A stretch of DNA of 64,000 nt. Origin: Microcystis aeruginosa Ma_MB_S_20031200_S102 (GTDB lineage Bacteria; Cyanobacteriota; Cyanobacteriia; Cyanobacteriales; Microcystaceae). The notes beneath the pieces were generated by a model. The model ran no database searches and was not told the origin of the DNA. It saw nothing but the letters and a program-made list of their open reading frames with translations. The stretch is from positions 1-64,000 of the forward strand of contig SFBI01000086.1 in the NCBI GenBank assembly GCA_007095845.1. Direction: 5' to 3'. A program made the position numbers and the translations under genes. Positions within the stretch are counted from its first letter, which is position 1, and each line of letters starts with the position of its first letter. Of the stretch, positions 19,467 through 27,689 are shown in pieces.

Positions 19467-19883
19467 TCATTTATTAGTTTGATTCTCAATGTATTTTTTA
19501 ATAGTTTCCGTAGAAGCGTTGCCAGCAGTTGAGCAGAAATAGCTAGGAGTCCACAGAGTGGGTAGTTTTAACAATTCTGGAAATTCTTTTCTTAAGTGAT
19601 GAGATAGTCTCCCTTTGATTCTTTTAATTATTGTGGTCGGGGAATAACTAGGGTCTGATTCCAAAAATAAATGAATATGATCTGGCATTATTTCTAATGC
19701 GTTCTCGCGTAGCGAGCGCGTTGCGACCAACCTCCAGTTATTTTCTTTGCACAGGTCAAAAATAATCGACTGCGCTCTTAACTTAATGTCCCCTTTTAAT
19801 ACCGCTTTTCTCCGTTTTGGACACCAGACAAAGTGATAGTTAAGTAGTGTTACCGAATGAGGATTTCTTCTATAATCTTCCAT
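19467..19883 (-). CDS. tnpA: IS200/IS605-family Y1 transposase TnpA
   Basis: 138 aa, a single-strand DNA transposase with an HUH and tyrosine nuclease site. HUH motif is in IMPDHIHLFLES; the catalytic tyrosine is in the C-terminal helix (about TIKKYIENQTNK). YHFVWCPKRRKAVL is the N-terminal family motif. Length is usual for the family, so it looks intact. The sequence ALEIMPDHIHLF is preceded by a run (ATRSLRENALE) with an insertion relative to many relatives, encoded by a small palindromic GCGTAGCGAGCGCG stretch. Confidence 0.93.
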   Translation of the reverse strand: MEDYRRNPHSVTLLNYHFVWCPKRRKAVLKGDIKLRAQSIIFDLCKENNWRLVATRSLRENALEIMPDHIHLFLESDPSYSPTTIIKRIKGRLSHHLRKEFPELLKLPTLWTPSYFCSTAGNASTETIKKYIENQTNK

Positions 19884-19940
19884 CTACCCTTAACAAATAG
19901 TGTATTTCCAACATATCCTATATACAGGAGGTAAGTCAAG

Positions 19941-21263
19941 ATGTACGGAGTTCAACAAGTTCTCATCCATACAGACAGCGAGATAAGGGCTGTCTTAGAG
20001 TTTGTCTGTGAAGAAGCTAACAAGCTGGCTAATTGTGGTATTTATTATTGTCGGCAAATGCTTTTTAAGGCAGGGCGATATATCGGTAAATATGACCTTG
20101 ATTCTCAGTTGAAAAATAACCCTCATTTTCGAGCCATGCGGTCATGTTGCGCTCAACAATTGCTACATGATGTTGCTGAATCTTTTTCTTCCTATAAAGG
20201 GCTTTTAGGTCTTTGGAATAAAGGGCAATTATCTAATAAGCCTAGACCACCTAAATATCGAAAGAAAGGGGGGATGGCAGTAGTAACCTATACGGCAAGA
20301 TATGTGAAGTTAACCGAAAAAGGGTTAAGGTTTTCGTTGGGGGATCAGGTAAAAGCTTGGTTCGGGATTGATAGTTTTTATCTGCCAATGCCGTCTAATT
20401 TGAGGTTTGAAGACATTAAAGAATTTCGGATCGTTCCTAGAAATCTTAGTTTTTATCTTGAGTGTGTTTATAAGCAACCCGATCAAGAGAAAGTTAAGCC
20501 TAATAACAATGTACTAGGAATAGATCACGGATTGGGTAACTGGTTAACCTGCGTTTCTAACACGGGAAAGTCTTTTATCTTTGACGGAAAAAAGGTTAAG
20601 TCTCAAAATCAATGGTATAACAAGCGAGTTGCTCAAATTAAGACTGGTAAGCCGCAGGGTTACTGGGATGAGGAATTAGCTAAAATAACCGAAAGGCGTA
20701 ACCGACAGATGAGAGATGCTACCAATAAAGCTGCTCGTTTTATTATCAATTGGTGTCTCGGCAATGACATTTCTACTGTCGTTTTTGGATGGAATCAGCG
20801 ACAAAAAGACTCGATTGAGTTAGGAAAGAAAGTTAATCAGGAATTTGTTATTATTCCCACAGCGAAGCTTGAAAATCGCATTTGTCAATTGTGTGAAAAG
20901 TACGGGATTAAATTCGTTGAGACTGAGGAAAGCTACACCTCAAAGGCTTCTTTTTTAGATGGTGATTCGCTACCTAAATTCGGTGAGAAACCCGAAGGGT
21001 GGCAGTCATCAGGTAAAAGAATTAAAAGAGGTTTGTTTAAAGCTTTTAGTGGTCAATTAATTAATGCTGATTGCAACGGTGCGGCCAATATCATTAAAAA
21101 AGTAGCCACACAGCTAGGGGTTTCTCTAGATAAGGTGGGTAGGGCATCTTTGACAGTGCCACAACGATATAAATTGGATAGCCTTTCTAAAATATATCGT
21201 AATCGAATAGAAGCGCAGTTTCAACCCGCTTCTATTCACCGATTAGAATCCCCGTCTTTTTAA
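19941..21263 (+). CDS. tnpB: TnpB-type RNA-guided nuclease without zinc finger
   Basis: 440 aa, ancestor-type relative of Cas12. RuvC-like motifs are visible: Asp in LGIDHGLGNWLTCV, Glu in KFVETEESYTSK, and Asp in LINADCNGAANI. The usual CxxC...CxxC zinc ribbon between the second and third motifs is absent; instead it has ASFLDGDSLPKFGEKP and SGKRIKRGLFKAFSGQ, as in a known cyanobacterial TnpB subgroup. TnpB is not needed for transposition; it cuts empty sites guided by an RNA from the right end. AGGAGG precedes the start. Confidence 0.92.
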   Translation: MYGVQQVLIHTDSEIRAVLEFVCEEANKLANCGIYYCRQMLFKAGRYIGKYDLDSQLKNNPHFRAMRSCCAQQLLHDVAESFSSYKGLLGLWNKGQLSNKPRPPKYRKKGGMAVVTYTARYVKLTEKGLRFSLGDQVKAWFGIDSFYLPMPSNLRFEDIKEFRIVPRNLSFYLECVYKQPDQEKVKPNNNVLGIDHGLGNWLTCVSNTGKSFIFDGKKVKSQNQWYNKRVAQIKTGKPQGYWDEELAKITERRNRQMRDATNKAARFIINWCLGNDISTVVFGWNQRQKDSIELGKKVNQEFVIIPTAKLENRICQLCEKYGIKFVETEESYTSKASFLDGDSLPKFGEKPEGWQSSGKRIKRGLFKAFSGQLINADCNGAANIIKKVATQLGVSLDKVGRASLTVPQRYKLDSLSKIYRNRIEAQFQPASIHRLESPSF

Positions 21264-21270
21264 AGCGGGG
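21250..21270. repeat. Right-end hairpin of the IS605-type element
   Basis: Stem CCCCG/CGGGG overlapping the tnpB stop. In IS200/IS605 elements the right end both forms the transposase-recognised hairpin and supplies the 3' end of the guide RNA, so an omega-RNA is expected to finish here and read into the flank. That RNA is inferred, not seen. Confidence 0.6.
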
Positions 21271-21280
21271 AGATGTCAAG

Positions 21281-21706
21281 AGTCCCATTGGCAAAATATT
21301 CAGCAATTTTGTCCTCGATTTCTGCCACTGTATTCCCTGGAGAGAGAATTTCTACCACTAAATCGGGTCCACCTTCTAAAAAACCCGTCGGCAATTCTTC
21401 CAATCCTTGCAGACGTTCCTTGGCAAAAAAGGCTATATCGGGAGAACGTTTATTGTCATTTTTCATAGTAAAAGCAGTGCTGGAGTCCAATAATACTCCT
21501 AGTTTTCGAGATGTTACTAAAGCGAATAAAGCAGCACTTAAAATAATGGCAATATAACCGTGTAAAGCCCCAGAATTGCCCATGTTAATTAACTCTCCCT
21601 TGACCAATTCGTAACTATTACCATCGTCAGGTAACGCCATAAATTCTGCATCAGTCCATACTTTTGTCTCTGGAGTTTTAATCACAGTATTTTCTCGAAC
21701 AGACAT
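21281..21706 (-). pseudogene. N-terminal part of a Uma2-family protein, disrupted by IS605-type element
   Basis: Encodes about 142 residues of a Uma2-family (DUF820) protein, a PD-(D/E)XK-fold group abundant in cyanobacteria. Visible: WTDAEFMALPDDGNSYELVKGELI, SPDIAFFAKERL (Asp), and DLVVEILSPGNT (ExxSP-type active-site region). Reading continues a few codons into the insertion element and stops after NGTLDISPL instead of the expected RLVWVxxP continuation. The tail is found at 19259-19399. Confidence 0.85.
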
Positions 21707-21741
21707 AATTTATCCTTGGTAAAGATTCACAAGTAAAACCC

Positions 21742-22602
21742 TTAAAGAATTTCCTGTAACATCCGATTGGCCTGGGAAGCGTAACCACCACCAAATAAAT
21801 TAAAGTGATTGAGAATGTGGTAGAGATTGTAAAGAGTTTTGCGCTTTTGATAACCAGCATCGAGGGGGAAAACATCGTTATAACCCCGATAAAAAGCCGC
21901 CGGAAAACCGCCAAAAAGTTCCGTCATGGCTAAATCTACCTCCCGGTCTCCCCAATAGGTGGCAGGGTCTAAAATTACTGGTTCCCCATCGACGGTAATT
22001 GCCGCATTTCCCGACCACAAATCACCGTGGACGAGGGAGGGATGGGGTTGATGCTGACTCAAAATCTCGCTAATAGCGGGAATAACTTGATCCTCGTCGG
22101 GAAAATTGCCCCCGCGCTCCTTCGCAAGTCTTAATTGATAGCCAATACGCTGATAAGCGAAAAAATCCGCCCAATTGTTACTAATGGTATTAATCTGGGG
22201 AGTAGAACCAATGGTATTATTACACTGCCAACCAAAGCGATCGGACAGGGAAACTTGATGTAAATGAGCTAAATTTTGCCCCATTTTTTCCCAGCTTTGA
22301 CTATTGCCACCGCCAAATTCTAGCCACTCTAGCACTAAATAACTCGACTTATCAGCAATTCCCCAACAAATTGGCTCTGGAACCCTGATAGTCTTGGTAG
22401 CGTGAATTTGCTTTAATCCTAAAGCTTCGGCTGCAAACATGGCCTCTTGATTCGCTTGGTTAATCTTAACAAAATAAATTAAACTATTGCCACTAACGGC
22501 ATAACCCTGATTGATACAGCCACCACTAACGGGATGACTTTTCTCAATTTCAAAGGGTTTTTCTGTGGTTTGGGTAATATGTCGAGCAATTTGAGTCCAC
22601 AT
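21742..22602 (-). CDS. Fructosamine kinase family protein
   Basis: 286-aa small-molecule kinase fold. Family motifs: HPVSGGCINQGYAVSG at the N-terminus, catalytic PSLVHGDLWSGNAAIT (Brenner-type HGDLxxxN), metal-binding ILDPATYWGDREVDLAM, and ELFGGFPAAFYRGYNDVFPL. Expected to phosphorylate ketosamines (fructosamine or ribulosamine) in protein deglycation. Length is normal. The start lies against a TATCAGT array, so promoter elements must lie in or beyond the repeats. Confidence 0.9.
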   Translation of the reverse strand: MWTQIARHITQTTEKPFEIEKSHPVSGGCINQGYAVSGNSLIYFVKINQANQEAMFAAEALGLKQIHATKTIRVPEPICWGIADKSSYLVLEWLEFGGGNSQSWEKMGQNLAHLHQVSLSDRFGWQCNNTIGSTPQINTISNNWADFFAYQRIGYQLRLAKERGGNFPDEDQVIPAISEILSQHQPHPSLVHGDLWSGNAAITVDGEPVILDPATYWGDREVDLAMTELFGGFPAAFYRGYNDVFPLDAGYQKRKTLYNLYHILNHFNLFGGGYASQANRMLQEIL

Positions 22603-22603
22603 A

Positions 22604-22816
22604 GGTTATCAGTTATCAGTTATCAGTTATCAGTTATCAGTTATCAATTATCAGTTATCAATTATCAGTTATCAGTTATCAGGTTTAAGTTTTAAGTTTT
22701 AAGTTTTAAGTTTTAAGTTTTAAGTTATCAGGTTTAGGTTTTCAATTTTCAACAAATTTAGGCTCTTTCACTGATTACTGATTACTGTTCACTGATTACT
22801 GATTACTGTTCACTGA
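22604..22816. repeat. Mixed heptanucleotide array block
   Basis: Three arrays in a row: about ten copies of TATCAGT-type units, then six copies of AAGTTTT, then TGATTAC/TGTTCAC units. About 65 bp of unique sequence between the second and third (22725-22790) reappears nearly unchanged upstream of ndhF (55128-55195), again inside repeat arrays. Confidence 0.85.
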
Positions 22817-24106
22817 TTACTGAATTGGTCTTACCACCACCACACCGTAAGCGTGGGGATTTAAATACTCTTGACAGGCATTTTGAATATCTTCTAAAGT
22901 GAGAGCTTCAATGTGTTGGGGATAACAAAAAGCCGGTTGTAAATCACCGAGCTGAGTATGATAATAACCGTAAAGGTTGGCTCGATCGCTCGGTCTTTCA
23001 TTACTAAAAATAAACCGATTGGCCACTTGGGTTTTAACTCGTTCCAGTTCAGAAACTGTCACAGCTTCCTGTTGAATTTGTTCAATCTGTGCTAATACCT
23101 CTCTCTCCACTTGCTCGATATTTTCCGAGGCTAATTGGGCCGACACGGAAAACACCCCTTGCACTGCTTGGGACATATTACTGGCAGTTATTTGGGAAAC
23201 TAAGCCCTTTTCTTGGCGCAGAGACTGAAATAATCGCGACACCTTGCCCTGACCCAGAATAGCCGCTAAAACATCGAGAGGATAGGTTTTTTCTAAGTCT
23301 CTCAACCCCGGCACTTTCCAAAATAGGATTAAGCGGGCCTGCTGCAAATTTTCATCCTCGTATTCTTGACGGATAATCTCGTTAAAAGGAGCTTCGGGCT
23401 GTAGATTAGCGATGGGATGAGAAATCAACCCAGAATTGCCCTTACTGCCCAAATTATCTAAAGAATCCCTCACAATAGCCATTAAATCATCTACCGGCAA
23501 ATTACCCACCACCGCCACCGTCATCCATTCGGGACGATACCAAGTCCGATGAAAATCGCGCATTTGTTGAGCAGTAAGATTTTCAATCACTGCCATCGGA
23601 CCCAACACCGGACGACGATAGGGTAAAACCTGAAAACAAGTCTCCATGGTGCGATAAAAAGTGCGACGACGGGGATTATCCTGAGAACGACGAATTTCTT
23701 CTAAAATAACCTGTCTTTCCCGCTCAAAAGCCTCATCGGGGATTAAAGCTTCTAAAACCACTTCTAGCTGCAGCGGGGCCAGATGGGCGAAGTCCTGCGG
23801 GGCAGTGGTAATGTAATAATGGGTGTATTCTTGGCTAGTAGCGGCATTAGTCACCGCTCCCCTCGATTCGATCGCCCGTTCAAATTCACCACTGTCTAAG
23901 TTAGGGGTTCCCTTAAAAACCATGTGTTCGAGAAAATGAGCCATGCCATTGATCTGATCCGATTCTAAGGCCGAGCCGACCTGCAGCCAAACATTGAGAT
24001 TAACCGCTTCTACCGGTTGACTTTCGGCAATAATCGTTAAACCATTAGCAAGACGGTGCAGAATCGGAGTGTTAAGCGTGGCAGGTTTCCCTAGGATAGC
24101 CGTCAT
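22817..24106 (-). CDS. M16-family zinc peptidase (processing-peptidase type)
   Basis: 429-aa inverzincin. The zinc motif is in NGMAHFLEHMVFKGTPNLDSG (HxxEH), with the distal glutamate in ERERQVILEEIRRSQDN. The second M16 domain (about 185-415) includes REYEDENLQQARLILFW and the family's ARANLYGYY-like ERPSDRANLYGYYHTQLG. Active-site residues are intact, so it is the catalytic type. It probably degrades peptides or processes exported proteins; the substrate is not known. Confidence 0.9.
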   Translation of the reverse strand: MTAILGKPATLNTPILHRLANGLTIIAESQPVEAVNLNVWLQVGSALESDQINGMAHFLEHMVFKGTPNLDSGEFERAIESRGAVTNAATSQEYTHYYITTAPQDFAHLAPLQLEVVLEALIPDEAFERERQVILEEIRRSQDNPRRRTFYRTMETCFQVLPYRRPVLGPMAVIENLTAQQMRDFHRTWYRPEWMTVAVVGNLPVDDLMAIVRDSLDNLGSKGNSGLISHPIANLQPEAPFNEIIRQEYEDENLQQARLILFWKVPGLRDLEKTYPLDVLAAILGQGKVSRLFQSLRQEKGLVSQITASNMSQAVQGVFSVSAQLASENIEQVEREVLAQIEQIQQEAVTVSELERVKTQVANRFIFSNERPSDRANLYGYYHTQLGDLQPAFCYPQHIEALTLEDIQNACQEYLNPHAYGVVVVRPIQ

Positions 24107-24249
24107 TCTTTATTAGTCCTCGGTAATCACTCTGGCAAAAATTGTCACTTTTCTCTATTGTAGTCCCAGACTTTCACAGAGCCAACAAGATCAGGTGTTG
24201 GGTGTTAGAAGTCAGTATTCAGGAGACGGGAGATAGGAGATAGGGTTTT

Positions 24250-24344
24250 GGGGTGATAGGGTGATAGGGTGATAGGGTGATAGGGTGATAAGACAGTTTG
24301 CCCACTTCCCCACTTCCCCACTTCCCCACTTCCCCACTTCCCCC
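24250..24344. repeat. Heptanucleotide arrays GGTGATA and CCCACTT
   Basis: About five to six GGTGATA units, a short spacer, then about six CCCACTTC-type units directly upstream of the 6S RNA promoter. Confidence 0.85.
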
Positions 24345-24379
24345 CTTGCCTCTGAGAAAAAAAATGCTATGATGAGAAC

Positions 24380-24566
24380 AAATCGGGCTTCTACGTTGGT
24401 GACTGCCTTTCAAGTTTTTTGATCTATGCTTGATTGTGATAAGGGAGCGAATAACCAATCCGTGTGGTAGTAAACCGAGCTTGTACTCGGAAACAGAAAT
24501 GCGGAATATAAGTTCCCACCTGGTTAACCCAGGTCATAAACTTAGGTAAAACGGCGTAGCGGTCTT
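24380..24566 (+). ncRNA. ssaA: Probable 6S RNA (RNA polymerase-binding regulatory RNA)
   Basis: A non-coding stretch of about 185 nt with the layout of 6S RNA. The ends close through CTACGTTG (24391-24398) and CGGCGTAG (24552-24559). An apical hairpin CCGAG/CTCGG (24475-24490) sits in the middle, and the 3' side of the central region can form the small hairpin ACCTGG/CCAGGT. A -10 box TATGAT (24368-24373) lies at the right distance from the 5' end, and the 3' end runs into GGTCTTTT. 6S RNA mimics an open promoter and sequesters RNA polymerase. The call is from structure by eye; another structured RNA is possible. Confidence 0.55.
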
Positions 24567-24768
24567 TTCAAGTTTTTCGAGCATATATAGTCCAAATTCT
24601 GGGGAGATTCCCTGTACTTCCTTAGTTTTGTCCTCTTGGTTAGTCAAAAAAGCCAGTATCTATATTTTTTTCTAGGGTAAAGACTACTGTTTTCGGTAAC
24701 GCTTGTCACCGCTAAATTATGACAATCCGGACTACACTAGGGGAAAATTTATGAATTATTGTTAAGCA

Positions 24769-26148
24769 ATGACTGAAAAACAGCCAAGAGTTGTTATCAT
24801 CGGCGGCGGATTTGCGGGTTTATACACGGCCAAAGCCTTAAAAAACGCCCCCGTTCATGTTACCCTCATCGATAAGCGAAATTTCCATCTTTTTCAGCCC
24901 CTCCTCTATCAAGTCGCTACTGGGGCGCTATCTCCGGCCGATATCTCCTCACCTTTGCGCTTAATCCTACGGGGTCATGACAATACAGATATTCTCCTCG
25001 ATCATGCCATAGATATAGATCCGGTCAAGGGAGAAGTGATCTTGGAAGATCACCCGCCGATCGCCTACGATCAATTAGTTATTGCCACGGGAGTCAGTCA
25101 TCACTATTTTGGCAATGATCAATGGCAGCCCTACGCTCCGGGGTTAAAAACCATTGAAGACGCAGTAGAAATGCGTCGTCGTATCTATCTCGCTTTCGAG
25201 AAGGCCGAGAAAGAAATTGATGCCGAAAAACGGCAAGCTTTATTAACTTTTGTTATTGTCGGTGGCGGACCGACGGGGGTAGAATTAGCAGGAGCGATCG
25301 CAGAAATTGCCCACGGTGCGCTTAGGTCTGATTTCCACCAGATTAACCCCACAGAAGCGAAGATTTTACTCTTAGAAGGGATGGATCGGGTATTACCTCC
25401 ATATTCGCCCGATTTATCCGCTAAAGCTGCTGCTTCTCTCACAAAATTAGGGGTGACAGTGCAAACTAACAGCATCGTTACCAATATTGTGGAAGGTTGT
25501 GTTAGCGTCCGTCAGGGAGAAAAGACGACAGAAATCGCTGCCGAGACAATTTTATGGGCAGCGGGGGTAAAAGCATCGAGAATGGGGCGAATTTTGGCCG
25601 AAAGAACTGGGGTAAATCTCGATCGCGTCGGCCGGGTAATCGTTGAACCCGATTTAAGTATCGCCGGTTATGGCAATATTTTTGTGATCGGGGATCTGGC
25701 TAATTTTGCCCATCAGGGAGATAAACCCTTACCCGGAATTGCCCCTGTGGCCATGCAGGAGGGCGAATATCTGGCGAATTTATTAATTTCTCGCCTAAAA
25801 GGGCAAACTATTCAACCTTTTCATTATATCGATCGAGGTAGTCTGGCAGTGATCGGCCAAAATGCGGCCGTGGTTGATTTGGGATTTGTCAAGTTTTCTG
25901 GGTTCATCGCTTGGTTAGTCTGGGTTTGGGCCCATATTTACTATCTGATCGAATTTGATAATAAATTAGTGGTGATGGTGCAATGGGGTTGGAATTATTT
26001 TACCCGCGGTCGTGGCGCTCGTTTGATTACGGGAGAGGGGCAGAATTTAGCCTCGGGACAATTGCCGCAAAATAACGGCCAAAATAATAATAATCTCGCC
26101 GTTTCTAACCAGACGGAAACTCTCTCTCCACCGATTGTGAAAGTGTGA
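24769..26148 (+). CDS. ndbB: Type II NADH dehydrogenase (NDH-2)
   Basis: 459-aa single-subunit flavoprotein. FAD-binding motif VVIIGGGFAGLYTAKAL at the start, NAD-binding VIVGGGPTGVELAGAIAEI (about 162-180), and the second FAD motif IFVIGDLANF (about 305). The C-terminal region (about 365-420) has a hydrophobic segment for membrane attachment. It oxidises NAD(P)H and reduces quinone without pumping protons. Whether it is NdbA, B or C is not certain; length and motifs favour an NdbB-like form, which in Synechocystis is linked to vitamin K1 synthesis. Confidence 0.85.
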   Translation: MTEKQPRVVIIGGGFAGLYTAKALKNAPVHVTLIDKRNFHLFQPLLYQVATGALSPADISSPLRLILRGHDNTDILLDHAIDIDPVKGEVILEDHPPIAYDQLVIATGVSHHYFGNDQWQPYAPGLKTIEDAVEMRRRIYLAFEKAEKEIDAEKRQALLTFVIVGGGPTGVELAGAIAEIAHGALRSDFHQINPTEAKILLLEGMDRVLPPYSPDLSAKAAASLTKLGVTVQTNSIVTNIVEGCVSVRQGEKTTEIAAETILWAAGVKASRMGRILAERTGVNLDRVGRVIVEPDLSIAGYGNIFVIGDLANFAHQGDKPLPGIAPVAMQEGEYLANLLISRLKGQTIQPFHYIDRGSLAVIGQNAAVVDLGFVKFSGFIAWLVWVWAHIYYLIEFDNKLVVMVQWGWNYFTRGRGARLITGEGQNLASGQLPQNNGQNNNNLAVSNQTETLSPPIVKV

Positions 26149-26200
26149 AAAAATAGCCGTGATTATCTAGTTATCAGTTAGCAGGTAAGAACAATCGATC

Positions 26201-26455
26201 ATGAAAATAGAACGCCCTCACAGTCTAGAAATTACCCCAGAGGAAAGCCAAGAATTAGAATATTTACGGGTTAAAATTGAACGAGCAATCGAAGATGGTG
26301 TAATCACAAGAATAGAATTTGAATCGATTAAAACAATCATGTTTTCTAATAAGAAAAATAATCCCGACCAAATCCTCCGGCAAGTGACACTCTATCGCCA
26401 TTTAGTCGTTGAAAAAATGAATAATGGCGAACTAATTTTTGAATCTCCCCAATAG
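26201..26455 (+). CDS. Small conserved-looking hypothetical protein
   Basis: 84 aa, charged and predicted helical (PEESQELEYLRVKIERAIED, then ITRIEFESIKTIMFSNKKN). No family recognised. It follows ndbB by 52 bp on the same strand and may be co-transcribed with it. Good start context is not obvious, but the composition looks like coding sequence. Confidence 0.6.
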   Translation: MKIERPHSLEITPEESQELEYLRVKIERAIEDGVITRIEFESIKTIMFSNKKNNPDQILRQVTLYRHLVVEKMNNGELIFESPQ

Positions 26456-26514
26456 GTCGAAATGCTATTGTAAGCTGCCCGCGCATTTAAATTGCTTGTT
26501 GAGATAGGGTGCAT

Positions 26515-26832
26515 CTCACATTTGCAGGAATACCGACAATCAGCAATTGTCAGTGACTCTTAGATGATGACAATTGTATCAGCAGCTGCGTGTAAGCATC
26601 TCACCGAAAAGCTAATGCGCTCCGGGGTTTGGGGGCGGCACTTCGACACATTTCGACAAGCTCAATGTAAAAGCTCAGTGACCGCTCCACGCCCCCAACG
26701 GGGGGTTTGGGGGGTAGAACCCCCCAAAAGCTTGGATTGAGTGATAAAATCGGAAGTAATGCCCAATTTTAGCCGAGAGTTTCCAAGTAAAAATCCCAAT
26801 TGATAGATTGACAAAAATGAGATGCACCCTTA
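26515..26832. mobile_element. MITE-like element with GGGTGCATCTCA termini
   Basis: About 318 bp between terminal inverted repeats TAGGGTGCATCTCA and TGAGATGCACCCTTA, in an otherwise empty region. The interior has no ORF; it includes a G-rich segment around 26630-26715 with a local inverted repeat (GGGGGCGGCAC.. and CGCCCCC). Non-autonomous by appearance. Confidence 0.6.
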
Positions 26833-26857
26833 CCTTTTGCCTTTTGCCTTTGTTAGC

Positions 26858-27496
26858 TTATTCTTTTTTGTCGCTACTGGGAAAAGCTCGACCTTGAATA
26901 TTTTCTAAAGCTGAAACTGCCGCCCTAGAACCAGCCATAATATCTCGTTCTTCTCCCCCCAAATATAATCGGCCAAAACTGCCCACGGAAGTAACGTGTA
27001 GGATATTAATTAAAGCGGCTTTTTCGGCCTGATTAGCAGCGAGGGAAGCGTAGGCGGCCGGTTGCACTTCCAAAACGTATAAAGTCTGTCCTGCCATTAA
27101 CATCATACCGCGAGAACTACGGTTAATTAATTGGGCTTGGTAAGCGTCAATGTTGCGAATAATTTGGCTAGAGACAATTTGCGGTTTTAGACAATCGCGC
27201 TGACTAACGCCTAAATACTGCAAAATTGCCTGACCGGCCGCCCTTACCTCTCCCTGACTGCTAGAATGGAGTTCTAAGAGTCCGTAGAGTCGTTCTACGA
27301 ATAGAACCCCCGGACGAACCACGGCGGATTTGAGGGCAATATCGGTGATGCGATTAATCTCGATGCCGGGGGAAATTTCAATCCAGAGGGAAGCATCCCC
27401 AGGTAGGGGTAAAAATCCTTGGGCGACTGTACCGATGTAAGCAGCGTGTTGAAGCTGTAGATTGTCAAGATAAACGTAACTGCGAAGTTCTACACC
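26858..27496 (-). CDS. ccmP: Carboxysome shell protein CcmP (tandem BMC domains)
   Basis: 212 aa with two bacterial-microcompartment domains in one chain, forming pseudohexameric trimers in the beta-carboxysome shell. Domain 1 includes [20 protein letters not shown] and [17 protein letters not shown]; domain 2 includes [18 protein letters not shown] and [15 protein letters not shown]. The best start is a TTG giving [15 protein letters not shown], with GGGAG 8 nt upstream; a longer ATG-start ORF adds 16 unlike residues. It stands apart from any ccmKLMNO cluster, as in other beta-cyanobacteria. Known CcmP trimers stack and have a large gated pore. Confidence 0.88.
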   Translation of the reverse strand, partial: GVELRSYVYLDNLQLQHAAYIGTVAQGFLPLPGDASLWIEISPGIEINRITDIALKSAVVRPGVLFVERLYGLLELHSSSQGEVRAAGQAILQYLGVSQRDCLKPQIVSSQIIRNIDAYQAQLINRSSRGMMLMAGQTLYVLEVQPAAYASLAANQAEKAALINILHVTSVGSFGRLYLGGEERDIMAGSRAAVSALENIQGRAFPSSDKKE

Positions 27497-27689
27497 CAAG
27501 CTAATTTCTCCCTCTTTCTGTCCTCTAGCAAATCCCCATTCCAACCTCAGAGCGATGATTAATCAATCCTTAATTAGGGCTTAGGCATTACCATGTTTAA
27601 CTATAGTATATAATCGGCTGCCCTTAAATTTGCTGGGTAGAAGCGGTAAAAAAACTATAATTATGGGGACAAACTGAGGGAAAACCAAC

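Larger units (their letters stand above)
19400..21280. mobile_element. IS605-type element (IS200/IS605 family) with divergent tnpA and tnpB
   Basis: About 1.9 kb. Divergent Y1 transposase tnpA and tnpB are framed by end hairpins: CCATCCGTT/AACGGATGG on the left and CCCCG/CGGGG on the right, with GATGTCAAG just outside the right stem. The ends are placed to within about 10 bp, from where Uma2 coding sequence stops on each side. No terminal inverted repeat or target duplication is expected in this family. Confidence 0.85.

Noticed and set aside
22604-22816. Tandem repeats that might suggest a CRISPR array
   Set aside because: Units are 7 bp and directly adjacent, without the 25-40 bp repeats and unique spacers of CRISPR, and no cas gene is present.
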